Of a stretch of DNA of 64,000 nucleotides, positions 1 to 10,756 are shown one piece after another. Both the position numbers and the translations under genes were made by a program. The DNA is from Cryoendolithus antarcticus (lineage: Eukaryota; Ascomycota; Dothideomycetes; Cladosporiales; Cladosporiaceae), in the NCBI GenBank assembly GCA_002077065.1, contig NAJO01000006.1, positions 496,001 to 560,000 of the forward strand, read 5' to 3'. The notes under the pieces were generated by a model. It saw nothing but the letters and a program-made list of their open reading frames with translations, had not been told where the DNA came from and did no database searches. How positions within the stretch are numbered: position 1 is the stretch's first letter; every line of letters begins with the position of its first letter.

Positions 1-831
1 CTAAAGAGAGCACTTGTGCCTTAGTGGAATGCGCTCAGGGTCGAGTCAAGTTACCAGGACTTCTGGTGTCGTCCTAATACCTGGAGGAGCAGACAACAGC
101 GTGATCAGGCTGTAGCTAGATGGGAGACAGCATGTGCAACCGCACGATCGCACGTCTGAGACAAGTGGGGTGAGGGCTGCGCAATCGTTCGCATAGTCAG
201 CGTGTAGTTCGCGCGGGCGACGCAGAGATTGTCCGGCCCTGCAGGAGGAGGATGTGGATGTTGCGATAAGGTGTGTTGAGGTGCAAGCATGTTGAGCTAC
301 GGATGAGGTCGGTTTCCAGTCAGATGCCAAGCACGGCAGGCGAACCTTGTCGCTGCCACGTGGACGGGCCGTGTGTTCGCATCGAGGTTGTTCTTGCATT
401 GCAATGCAGGTACTTGTGCTCATGTATCAGGCGCTAGGTGGCGGTGATGATGTGATGAGCTATGCTGTCATCTATGTAGTCAGTGATGCGATTGGTGCCT
501 GCAGCCCAGCTGGGAATTATCTCTCCGTCAGTAATGTGTCTCTCTACAGGCACTGCGCAGAAAATCGGTAGGGATTTATCCTTGATCAAGACCTAGCAAC
601 CTCGTTATTTCAGCGTCTCTTAGCGAGAGCTTGGACTTTGCCCAGTATCAAACGTCGCCAGGACGCCTTGATCGTGTGACCTTCCGCATCCTGTATCATA
701 TGCCCTTCTTCTACACCTGTTCCACTCATCAAAGCAGCGGGAGCCACAACAGCCTCATCCACCCCATCCAGATGTCCCTCGGTCGCAGGCGAGTCATTCT
801 CACCGCTGGCTGCCATGGCTCCCTCGTCCCG
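1..831. other. intergenic, no supported gene
   Basis: No open frame here resembles a known protein or has a convincing exon structure. The right end should hold the 3' UTR of the minus-strand SF3B6 gene. The left end could hold the flank of a gene outside the window. Confidence 0.5.
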
Positions 832-1309
832 CTACTCCACCCCATGTTCCCGCTTCAACTTTTCTAATTTCTCCTCCCTCTCCGCGAGGTCCTGTGCATG
901 TGAAGCGGCCTTGGCCATTTTCTCAGGTTGGTGATAAAGCACTACGAGGTAGCGCGACTGGAAGTTGAAGCCGTTCAGCTTATCGCACGCGGCTTTGGCA
1001 TCCATGACATCTTCGAAGACGACGAAGGCAGTGCCTTTGGTGTTGTTGGCGATGCCTTGGCGGATTTGGCTGGTAGGGGAATAGGTTAGTTGGGGAATGG
1101 ATGGGGGATGGGGAGGCGGTGGGAGGGATGTTACCGGATGGGCCCGAACTTGCCGAAGAGGTCGAATAGCTCGTCTGGGGTTACGGCGAAGCTGAGGTTC
1201 TTTACGAAGAGTGCGCTGGGATATGTCAGCGCAAGTCGCGTGCGTGCTTGATGCCGCTGGCGATGTCCTACCGGTTGACCTCGGGGGCAAGCTTTTGACT
1301 GCGGTTCAT
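832..1309 (-). CDS. SF3B6: Splicing factor 3B subunit 6 (p14), branch-site binding RRM protein
   Basis: Small nuclear RRM protein of the SF3b complex in U2 snRNP, which sits next to the branch-point adenosine during spliceosome assembly. I read three exons: 1309-1272, 1215-1135 and 1069-832, giving 118 aa, close to the roughly 125 aa of human p14. Both introns interrupt an Arg codon (CG|N). RNP2 (LFVKNL) lies at residues 15-20 and RNP1 (KGTAFVVF) at 51-58. The aromatic residue that contacts the branch adenosine in human p14 (Tyr22) aligns with Phe16. The C-terminal 30 residues are a charged helix, as in orthologues. The ATG at 1309 gives the conserved PEVNR lead-in to the RRM. It is divergent from the JmjC gene. 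Identity is very likely; only the exact splice sites are unproven. Confidence 0.93.
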
Positions 1310-1802
1310 AGCTTGGCTACAGGTGTCGCTGGGTGTCGTATGGTGATGTTGGAGTAGTCAGTGCGGCGACGGGATGGGTGTCTTCGATATCGCTGCCGGG
1401 AGCCGGTCCAAGCGTATCACAACTTGCTCTTAGTCAGGATGGGAAAGTGCGGAGAAGTGAAAGTTATGCCTTACTGCCTGGAACAGGCACCTCCTCCTCG
1501 AGGAGCTACATTCCACACCAACGGCTGGGCATTCGCAGCAATACTTTCACCGAGAAACCTCATAGCCCTGATATGTAAGTTACAAGCGGTCATTGATACC
1601 GTAGGACAACTCGCACACCCAAAAGTACAAAGGCCTTTCACTCAGTGCGGTCTGCCCCGACTCCACTAAGCGGGGTGCGCTGCGACAAGCGCCAGCCAGA
1701 GCCCCCACCGCCATTCGCTCCTCCCAACCCACCAGCACCGCCAATACCACAGCACCTCCGACGCTCCAGTACATCTCACGGCCATGAGAACAGCGTACAT
1801 GC
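1310..1802. promoter_or_regulatory. shared upstream region of SF3B6 and JHD1
   Basis: A 493-nt spacer between two divergently transcribed genes, so it should carry both promoters and 5' UTRs. A CTCACAG acceptor-like sequence at about 1817-1823, just inside the first in-frame ATG of JHD1, leaves open a 5' UTR intron. No distinct operator or TATA element stands out. Confidence 0.4.
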
Positions 1803-4800
1803 ATGAAGCGGTCTGGTACTCACAGCATTGAGCTACCTCCACAACAACAGACTGGCGTTCGCAGTTCACACCCCCGAGCTGCCCGCGGGCACATGCCCGT
1901 CATGTTCACCCAGCCCTACAACCGCTACTTCAAGCGACCCGACGGCTACTCGAAGCCAAGACGCTCTCCCACACCACCGCGCGCCTATGTCGAGCCGCTG
2001 TCGCCCGGCTCATTCAAGCCTCAGGCACTCGAACCCTCCTTCAACTACCCAGCACTCAACCACGACCTCGGGTTCACTGTCCGGCCACAGCCGCCGGCGC
2101 AGTCGCAATATGAGCGATCATACCATTCAAACTCGTCCGAGCACGCTCAGGTGCCTAAGAGACGCCATAACAGGGTCGTCTCTAGCATTGACACCCTAGC
2201 CGAGGCGGCACTGGCGGTGAGCCCGGACTTTGCTGTCCCAGCTGCAAGACCGTCACACATCAATGGACACAGTCATGCACACCCAGCTCGCCAGGTACAG
2301 GAGAGCGAGCCGCCACATAAGCGCTCGAGGTCTGAGCTTCTGCCCTCCCCACAGGTCGGACAGTACGCTTCTCGACCTGCGACAAGCTATGAGTCGCAGT
2401 ACGGCGCCGCATCTTACCAGAGTCGCGTTGAGGAGGCTGCATTGCTCCTGAATTTCAAGACTGGAGGCTGGCCTGTAGCGGCGCAATCGTCAGTGCCCAC
2501 ACAGAGTGCACCAGCTCCATCACGACCTCATGCAAACAGCTTTCCGCAAGGCGTGCACACTCAACGCCCTGCTGAGTCAACACACACCTCTGCGTCACTC
2601 CTGCCACCGTTCTTCGCACATCCATCTCAGTCCTGGACATCCTATCATCACAGTCTGCCATCGCCACAGCGGACCAGCAACGGGCCAAGCCCGAGAGCCA
2701 GAAATGGACATCCGCCTGAGCCGTCGCGCATGCAGCCGCGACCTGCCGAGATTGTGTGGAAAGTCCCTCAAACACAGACCCAAACTCCATCCGAGGATAT
2801 CGCGTCACGCTCTGCCAGTTCGGAGGTGCCGATCACTGGATCGTCACAGAAGCGACGCGGCTGGCCCAAGGGCAAGCCGAGAGCCAATGCTGCTAAGCCG
2901 AAGGTCGAGAAAGTGTCAAAGCGAGCCATGAAGGCTGCCAGCAAAGCTGTCGGTACCAACGGACGAAGCGTGTTCGCCGAGGCTGCCGATGAGATGCAAC
3001 ATTTTCGTCACAGGCGCAGTAGCTTGAGTGCATCAATGACACCGTCGGCTTCTGATGTGCGAGAGGACACTCCAACATCATCTCGCGCACATTCTGTGCC
3101 ACCGGAAGTGTCTATGCTCATTCGGGAACTGGCATTCAAGAAGCCAGCGCGCAAGCCTGCCAAGCAGAAGCCGGAGACTGTCTGTGCTAGGTGCAACAGC
3201 TCACGTGAGACTGCTGGTCTCGCAGCGGAGCTAGATAATTGGATCTCTTGTAATGGCTGCAAGAATTGGTACCACGTCGATTGCGCGGGTTTCAAGAAAG
3301 CTCACGAGGTTCGGGACGTGGACAAATTCTTCTGCGCTGACTGCGAGGCCGATCATGGCAAGACTACCTACGTCCGGAAAAGCACTCGCGCACATACAAG
3401 CGTGGACTATGCAGCGCTAGAGAAAGGCAGCTTGAAGACGAGTGAAGACAGCAACGAACACCACTACATCCAGCCGATCAAGGACGGCACCTTCAAGTTC
3501 GACCCTGAGACGTTCCCGCGCATGCGTCCAGAACTGATCACAAGGGACTTTCTCGAACGGAGCGATGCCTTTACAGAGCCGATCTGCATACCGGCGAAGT
3601 GGAACCCACGACCATGGGAGCTACGTGACCGGGCGAAGCACGATGAAGGTACAGCTTTCACTGACCACAGCGGTGTCAACATGCTGGACGCGGACGACTT
3701 TGAGTACGACACTGTGCCCGACGACGGACAAGATAAGCTGGACATGATCATGCCAGAAGATCTTACAATTCGCCAGGTCTGCAATCTGGTTGGTCCCGAC
3801 ACTCCACTTGATGTCATCGACGTCAAGACACAGAACTCTGGAGGCTCGAAGTGGAACCTTCAGAAGTGGACTGACTACTACGAAGAAGTCAGCGAGGACA
3901 AGGCCATCCGAAACGTCATCAGCCTGGAAGTCTCGCACACAAAACTCGGCCGACTACTTCGGCGGCCTAAGGTAGTGCGCGACATTGATCTGCAGGATGA
4001 GGTCTGGCCACAAGAAGAGAAGGACAAGGGCAAGTTCCCGAAAGTGCAATACTACTGTCTGATGTCGATTGCAGACAGCTACACCGACTTCCACATCGAT
4101 TTCGGCGGCAGCAGTGTGTACTACCATATTCTGCGTGGCAAGAAGACATTCTTGTTCATACCGCCGAAAGCCAAGCATCTGAAGGCCTACGAGGAGTGGA
4201 ACGAGAATCCCCAGCAGAACTATACATTTCTGCCTCATATTACAGCAGAGTGCTATCGCGTCGATCTGAACGCCGGCGATACAATGCTGATCCCATCCGG
4301 CTGGATCCATGCAGTCTGGACGCCGGAGACGAGTCTAGTCATCGGAGGCAACTTTCTCACCCGCATGTCATTCAAGAATCAATTCAAAGTGCACGACATC
4401 GAGAAGAACAATGAGACACCTCAGAAATTTCGATATCCTCACTTTCAGCGCATCATGTGGTACACTGTCATTCGATACCTTGAGGACGATCCGATACCTC
4501 AGACTGTCTCCCAGGACTTCTATGAGGGTAAGCAGTTTCAACGCGAGAGGCACCTGTGGGAAGATTTCGACGGTGACCTCGCCATGAGTGATTTGCGGGA
4601 GGGAGCACAGAACGCACGCTACTACAGTCAAGCTGAGATCGACGGGCTGCCGGAGCTGCTCAACTTCATCTTCCGGACTGTGATGCTGACGATGGGACGG
4701 ATCGAGGGCGTGTCGCAGGATAAGATGAAACGAGTGAATGCATCGATCCCCAAAGGCTACGGCGAGCCGTTGGAGATCGCAAGGTCCTTCGCGCTGTGGG

Positions 4801-6763
4801 TGGCGTGGAAAAGAGGGAATGAGGATCCGCCTGCATGGGCGCATCCCGACGCAGTTCTGCCGAATTCAAAGGAGGAGGGTGCACCAAAGAAGATGTCAGC
4901 ACGCGCATTGAAAGAGATGGAGCGTAAGGAAGCCATTGCAGCGTGGAAGATCGCCGGTCCAGATCGTGAAAGCCGGCGCATGCAAAATAAGCGCGCCAAG
5001 TCACCGGGCCCGGCGGCACTTCCCGATCCGACACATCTGAGCGTCACCTCGACAAAAGGAGCCGACGCCACGCCTGCAAAATCATCATTCATATCATCGT
5101 CGCCATCGCAGCAACGGGCGCCGTCGCCTTCCCCCCATCACCCTCCATCGCAAATGGCCGCGCAGACTTATGCGCCTGCATCTTCAATGATGCTGGGCGC
5201 TTTGTCGGGCCAGTTTGTGAGCACCCCGAAGACTTCTGTTCTAGGGCCAAAACGTGTCGCGTGCGATACTTGCCGGAAACGACGCATTCGATGCAAACAC
5301 AAGGATCTGGTCGTCCAGGCACCGATGCCGACGACGTACGAACAGTCCTTCCTATCGAATGGTGATGGCCATTATCAATTCGTCGGCCAGGGCCAGGTCG
5401 CATTGGAGGTGGGTGACACTATCACTGTTTCTCCACATCGTGCAGTGCAGCAGGCGCAGATGCTGCAGAGTGGCGGTTTCAGTCATCAGGGGACTAATGG
5501 CGATTATCAGTTCAAGACACCGAACGGAGTAAAGTCAAATGGCATCCCCAACTCCTATGCCGATCGCGTGGCAAACCCGGGCTCAGACGCGAACACGTAT
5601 CTTAGCGCCGGCCTGCCCATCGCGCTCAACAATGCATCGATGTACGGCGATTCAAGCAAGCGTGGACGCAGCAAGGCCTGTTACGAATGCAGAAAAAGCA
5701 AAGTCAGTGTCTCAGATTATCTCAACCAAGTCAGTGGCTGCACATGCTGACAGTCGTCCAGCGGCGATGCATCCACGACGATACTGGCAATGTCGATCCC
5801 GTCAAAGCTGCAGAGAATCCTGTACCGCGAGGATCTGGATCGAAGAAGCGCGAGTCCGAAAGCAGCAGCCCACGCGAGTCCGTCAAGCGCCTGAAGTTCG
5901 ATCACGAGATCTCTGCTCCGCCTCCACCGCCTCTTGGAATGCAAGGCATCTTGAAGCCTGTTTTACAGCCAGCAGAGCCCAAGCAGGAAGTCACTCTTCC
6001 GAAGGCGCCCGCTGATGTGTACCACAATGTCCCTGGTCAATTCTGGCAGCCGGATACTGTACACTCCGACCATGAGCAATCCGTCCACTCACATCATTCG
6101 CCACACGAGATTGATGGCATGTCTCGCTCCAGTGGAACTCCGATCGACCCGAGCCTGTTCAGCATGTACCCAGAAGACGACACCGTTCCCCAATCATTTC
6201 CCGCGCCCTACACCGCAGCCGACTACACTAACGTTGATCGCGCTGGACTGTACGCCCTGCCATCACTGGAACAGATCGCCACCGAAGTGCTCGATATGGA
6301 CGGGCACGGAGGTGACGATGCTGGTCTATCGGCTATCCAAGCGTACAATCTCCAGCAATGTGATGATCAAGCCCAAGATTCCCAAGCGCCAAGCCCGGAC
6401 ATGAACAACGACGAGACCAAGCCGGACGGTAGCGTCGACAGCGGCGTGTCAATGTCAGCGCACGTCGAGCACGAATTCGCAGCCATCCCAACCACCGAAA
6501 GCGACCGACCGGCAACCACTCAAACCGTCCTTGACGAGGATCGGCGCTTCAGCTTCAGTACAATCCCGTTCTATCAGCCTCCACTTCAACTCGAGTCACC
6601 CGAATTGAGCCGCGCCACGCCTAGGCGAGAGTCTCGCGCTTCGCTCTCCTCTATGTTCCACGTCAGTCCCAAGCAGTGGCTGAGCAGAGGTGCTAGTCAG
6701 CCGCTTGAAGAGGACGACGAGGAACTGAGGCGAGCTTTGCGGGATGATGACGCGCGGTCATAG
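1803..6763 (+). CDS. jhd1: JmjC domain histone demethylase 1 with PHD finger and C-terminal half zinc-cluster motifs
   Basis: Nuclear Fe(II)/2-oxoglutarate dioxygenase of the JHD1/KDM2 family, which demethylates H3K36me1/2. Exons are 1803-5702 and 5762-6763, giving 1633 aa. The first half is low-complexity Ser/Pro-rich. A PHD finger begins at C461/C464 and runs to about 512. The JmjC core carries the Fe ligands H764, D766 (HIDFGG) and H836 (GWIHAVW), so it should be active. Unusually, two C-x2-C-x6-C motifs follow: C1154/C1157/C1164 with basic RKRRIR, and C1293/C1296/C1303 with RKSKRR. The single 59-nt intron falls inside the second motif (donor GTCAGT). The ATG at 1803 is the first in frame; ATGs at 1893 or 1902 are plausible true starts because residues 1-30 look non-conserved. 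The tail from 1304 is acidic and Ser-rich. Confidence 0.9.
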
Positions 6764-7214
6764 TGGACGATATCTTGGGAGACGTCATTTGCGCACTGGT
6801 CACTTGACTTGTGCGCGATGGCTGAGGGCTGGGATGTACGATAAGACGGTCGTGGGTTGGGCATTGACGGGAAAGCGTCAATGGGGCTGTACAGTAAAGA
6901 GAGATCTCCACTTGTGATTCGATGTGCATAGCGAGGGACGGGCAGTTCAGGAGGGGTGTAAGACTATTGGGAGCAGAATCAACTCAATCGATCCATGCTG
7001 CAAACCCTACTCTTCTACTTGACTACACTTCATGATGCTTCCCGCGAGTCAGACCCTCACCCAGTGCCAAATCATGACGTGACTGCGTCTTCGCGCCAAA
7101 AAGTTCCCCTCTATATGTGAATACTACCGTTCTGTACCATCTGCCTTGCTCTCCCTCTGCGTCCTTGCCGACCCCTGATCACCCACTTCTCCATCCCCCA
7201 ATACTCTGGCGACA
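6764..7214. promoter_or_regulatory. intergenic, 3' end of jhd1 and promoter of RQC2
   Basis: A 451-nt spacer between two plus-strand genes. A CTATATG box at about 7110-7116 lies roughly 100 nt before the RQC2 ATG and is the only TATA-like element. A pyrimidine-rich stretch at about 7140-7205 precedes the start, as is common in fungal promoters. No gene is seen. Confidence 0.35.
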
Positions 7215-10200
7215 ATGAAACAACGCTTCTCCTCCCTCGACATCAAAATCATCGCCCACGAACTCTCCAACACCCTCACCACCCTCCGCCTCTCAAACAT
7301 CTACGACCTCTCCTCGCGGATCTTCCTCTTGAAGTTCGCCAAGCCAGATCACCGCGAACAGCTGCTCATAGACTCCGGTTTCCGCTGCCATTTGACGGCT
7401 TTCTCGCGCGGGACAGCCGCCGCGCCGTCGCCGTTCGTAGCGCGGCTGAGGAAGTTTATTAGGACGAGGAGAGTCACGAGTGTGAGGCAGGTTGGGACGG
7501 ACAGGGTGATAGAGATTGTGTTTTCGGAGGGATTGTATCGGCTGTTTTTGGAGTTTTATGCGGGAGGGAATGTGATTTTGTGTGATGCGGAGTTGAATAT
7601 TCTTACTTTATTGCGGAATGTCAATGAGGGGGAAGAACACGAGAGGTATCGTCAGGGCCTGAAGTATAATTTGCATTTGAGGCAGAATTTCGACGGCGTT
7701 CCGGAGTTGACTGAGGAGCGCGTCCGCGTTGGGCTGCAGAAGGCGCAAGAGAGGCAGGCTTTGGAGGCTAAGAAGCCGGGGAAGAAGAGGAAGGGTGGTG
7801 ATGCGTTGAGGAAGGCGTTGGCGACTACGACGGAGTTTCCGCCTGTGTTGTTGGATCATGTGCTTGAGGGTGGGGGGTTTGGGAGGGAGAGTACGGTAGA
7901 TGAGGTGCTTGGGGATGAGGCTGTGTTGGGACGGTTGATGGGATGTTTGAGGGAGGCTGGGGAGGTTGTGCGGGAGATTATGAGTAAGGATGTGGCGAAG
8001 GGGTATATTCTTGCGAGGCGGAAGGATGGGGCGAAGCAGGAAACGAAGGAGGTTGAGGGGGAAGAGGAAGAGGAAGACGAGAGGAAGGGATTGATGTATG
8101 AAGACTTCCATCCCTTCAGACCGAAGCAGTTAGCGGAGGATCCTGGGGTTGTGGTGCTGGAGTACGAAGGCTTCAACAAGGCGGTCGATGAGTTCTTCTC
8201 CTCCATCGAGGGACAGAGACTGGAGTCTAAGCTGCAGGAAAGGGAAGACACTGCGCGCAAGAAGATCGAGGCTGCGCGACAGGAACAGGATAAGCGGATT
8301 GATGGTCTGCAACAGGTGCAAGAGCTGAACGTCCGCAAGGCGCAGGCCATACAAGCCAATGTGCCGCGAGTGGAGGAGGCTGTCAATGCTGTCAACGGCC
8401 TTATTGCACAAGGCATGGACTGGGTTGATATCGGGCATCTGATCGAGAGCGAGCAGAGCAGACAGAATGCAGTGGCGATGACGATCAAGCTACCGCTGAA
8501 GCTGCATGAGAACACAATAACGTTATTGCTCTCCGAGAACGACGACGCGGATGCTTCAGATGATGACATGGCCGACAAGACCGACAGCGAAGCATCAGAC
8601 TCCGAGGATGAAGCACCGTCTGAACGAGCACAGCCGGCTGCGACTGTCACGGATAGGCGACTAACGATCGATATCGACCTCGCGCTCTCCCCCTGGGCAA
8701 ACGCCCGCCAGTACCACGACCAACGCCGTACTGCCGCTCAGAAGCAAGAACGTACCGCCTTGGCCTCCCATAAAGCCCTCAAGAACACGGAGCAACGTGT
8801 CATGGCCGATCTGAAGAAAGGCCTCAAACAAGAGAAAGACGTCCTCCGTCCCGTCCGCAAACAACTCTGGTTCGAGAAGTTCATCTACTTCATCTCTTCC
8901 GACAACTACCTCGTCCTAGCCGGCAAAGACGCCCAGCAAAACGAAATTCTCTACCGCCGCTACCTCAAAAAAGGCGACGTGTACGTCCACGCCGATCTCC
9001 ACGGAGCTGCGAGCGTCATCATCAAGAATAATCCCGCGACGCCTGATGCGCCCATCCCGCCTAGCACGCTTTCGCAGGCGGGGAGCATGGCGGTTTGTAC
9101 GAGTAGTGCGTGGGATAGCAAGGCGGCTATGAGTGCTTGGTGGGTGAACTGGGATCAGGTGAGTAAGACGGCGCCGACGGGGGAGTATTTGGCTACGGGG
9201 GGGTTTATGGTGAGGGGGAAGAAGAATTTTTTGCCGCCTAGTCAGCTTTTGTTGGGGTTTGCTGTTATGTTTTGTATTAGTGAGGAGAGTAAGGCAAGAC
9301 ATGTGAAGCATCGGTTGGGCAATGGGGCTGGACCGGCTGCAGATGTCGTGAAGGAGGATGGCGGCGAGGACGTCGCAAGTGTGAACGCTACTGAGGCTGC
9401 GCACGAGACGGACGATGAGGATGATGAGTTTCCAGATGCTGTCTTGGACGATGCTAAGAATGAACAAACGGAAGCAGATGAAGATGATGACTTCGAGGAT
9501 GTCCGACAGGCTGGCTCAGGAGATGATGATGATCATCGTGTTGAAGCCAGGTCTAACCCGCTCCAAAACGGGCATCATACAGATGCTGCGAACGATGACG
9601 ACGCAAGTGGGAGCGAAGACGATGGCGAAGCTGATTTTGACCCATCCGCTGCGGCAGAGACTCGAGGTGAAGATGACGAACCTGAAGAGGAGCCGACAGA
9701 CATCGAAGCCGCGCAGACAGGCGGCCAGAAACGACAGTCCAAGAAAGACCAGCCAGTTGCCATCTCCCAGTCCAACAAGCCTGCGCAGCAAAAGAGGGGC
9801 AAACGAGCAAAGGCGAAGAAGCAAGCAGCCAAGTACGCGAACCAAGATGAGGAAGACCGCGCCCTCGCCATGCAACTTCTTGGCTCCAAGGCTGCAGACG
9901 AGAAGTCCACGGCCGAAGCAGCTGAAGCCGCGCAGAAGGAGAGCCTCGAAGAAGCCCGCGCCCGCCGCCGAGCTCAGCACGAGAAAGCCCAAAAGCAAGG
10001 TCTCGAAGCCGAGGAGATTCGGCGTCTGAACCTCGAAGAAGGCGTCGAGGCTTTGGACGAAGACGAAGCATCGCAACTCACGAGTCTAGACTCTTATGTC
10101 GGCGCCTCACTGCCGGGAGACGAGATCATAGACATCATACCCGTCTGCGCGCCCTGGGCCGCGCTGGCAAAACACAAGTACAAAGTCAAGATGCAGCCTG

Positions 10201-10481
10201 GCCAAACGAAGAAAGGCAAGGCTGTGAGGGAGATGCTGGGGGCTTGGGTCAAGGCTAGCAAGGATAAGAGGGCGCTGGACGAAAAGAGCGAGGACAAGGA
10301 GAAGATTTGGCCGAGGGAGGCGGAGTTGCTGCAGGGATTGAAGGAAACTGAGGTTGTGGGCGTTGTGCCTGTTAAGATGGTTAGGGTGGTGTTGAGTCAT
10401 GCTGAGAAGGGGAAGGGAGGTGCTGCTGCGAGAGGAGGAAAGGGCGGGGGAAGGGGTGGGAAGGGGAGTAAGAAGAAGTAG
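7215..10481 (+). CDS. RQC2: Ribosome quality control factor RQC2/TAE2 (NEMF family)
   Basis: Cytoplasmic factor that binds the stalled 60S subunit with peptidyl-tRNA, recruits the Listerin E3 ligase and directs C-terminal tailing of the nascent chain. An intronless ORF of 1088 aa matches the family length of about 1040-1080. The NFACT-N region starts at residue 1. D9 and the D96-R97 pair match the residues known to be required for tailing in the yeast protein. Coiled coil lies at about 330-400. The NFACT-R (DUF814) domain starts near 551, with WFEKF, SDNYLVL and VHADLHGA. Acidic and Lys-rich linkers follow, then a C-terminal NFACT-C (DUF3441) region from about 965 and a Gly/Lys-rich basic tail. 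The coding strand alternates sharply between C-rich and G-rich codon choice. Identification is firm. Confidence 0.95.
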   Translation: MKQRFSSLDIKIIAHELSNTLTTLRLSNIYDLSSRIFLLKFAKPDHREQLLIDSGFRCHLTAFSRGTAAAPSPFVARLRKFIRTRRVTSVRQVGTDRVIEIVFSEGLYRLFLEFYAGGNVILCDAELNILTLLRNVNEGEEHERYRQGLKYNLHLRQNFDGVPELTEERVRVGLQKAQERQALEAKKPGKKRKGGDALRKALATTTEFPPVLLDHVLEGGGFGRESTVDEVLGDEAVLGRLMGCLREAGEVVREIMSKDVAKGYILARRKDGAKQETKEVEGEEEEEDERKGLMYEDFHPFRPKQLAEDPGVVVLEYEGFNKAVDEFFSSIEGQRLESKLQEREDTARKKIEAARQEQDKRIDGLQQVQELNVRKAQAIQANVPRVEEAVNAVNGLIAQGMDWVDIGHLIESEQSRQNAVAMTIKLPLKLHENTITLLLSENDDADASDDDMADKTDSEASDSEDEAPSERAQPAATVTDRRLTIDIDLALSPWANARQYHDQRRTAAQKQERTALASHKALKNTEQRVMADLKKGLKQEKDVLRPVRKQLWFEKFIYFISSDNYLVLAGKDAQQNEILYRRYLKKGDVYVHADLHGAASVIIKNNPATPDAPIPPSTLSQAGSMAVCTSSAWDSKAAMSAWWVNWDQVSKTAPTGEYLATGGFMVRGKKNFLPPSQLLLGFAVMFCISEESKARHVKHRLGNGAGPAADVVKEDGGEDVASVNATEAAHETDDEDDEFPDAVLDDAKNEQTEADEDDDFEDVRQAGSGDDDDHRVEARSNPLQNGHHTDAANDDDASGSEDDGEADFDPSAAAETRGEDDEPEEEPTDIEAAQTGGQKRQSKKDQPVAISQSNKPAQQKRGKRAKAKKQAAKYANQDEEDRALAMQLLGSKAADEKSTAEAAEAAQKESLEEARARRRAQHEKAQKQGLEAEEIRRLNLEEGVEALDEDEASQLTSLDSYVGASLPGDEIIDIIPVCAPWAALAKHKYKVKMQPGQTKKGKAVREMLGAWVKASKDKRALDEKSEDKEKIWPREAELLQGLKETEVVGVVPVKMVRVVLSHAEKGKGGAAARGGKGGGRGGKGSKKK

Positions 10482-10650
10482 AGGTACATTGTAGATGACC
10501 AAAATCTAGCGGCCAGCGTATAGCCGCTCGGTCTCCTGCCGTCAAGTCTCGGAATTCTCATCTATGGTGCGCATAATACTCGCCAGTAGATTGCTATTTG
10601 CGTCGCAATTACTCCGCGTTCCTTGATATACACGGACGAGGAGGGTGTAA

Positions 10651-10657
10651 TATATAG
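10651..10657 (+). promoter_or_regulatory. TATA-like box upstream of the 10.76-kb dehydrogenase
   Basis: TATATAG about 100 nt upstream of the predicted ATG at 10757, in the 275-nt spacer after RQC2. Position and sequence suit a core promoter; no other evidence. Confidence 0.35.
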
Positions 10658-10756
10658 AGTTTGCTGTTGGATGCGGTAGCTCAGTGAGCTCAGGGTTCAA
10701 GAACCGACACTACGATCCCTCGACCAATCGTTAAATTAGACGTCCGCGTTACAATC

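Noticed and set aside
7856..8650. 264-codon minus-strand Ser-rich frame
   Set aside because: It is the antisense shadow of RQC2; Ser runs mirror acidic codons on the coding strand.
9516..10076. 186-codon and 172-codon minus-strand frames rich in Leu/Phe or Arg
   Set aside because: Both are antisense shadows of the acidic and Lys-rich linkers of RQC2.
10673..10716. tRNA-like sequence with A-box (TAGCTCAGTGAGC) and B-box-like (GGTTCAAGAACC) elements
   Set aside because: The two boxes are only a few bases apart, not about 30-60, and no acceptor stem or anticodon arm can be drawn.
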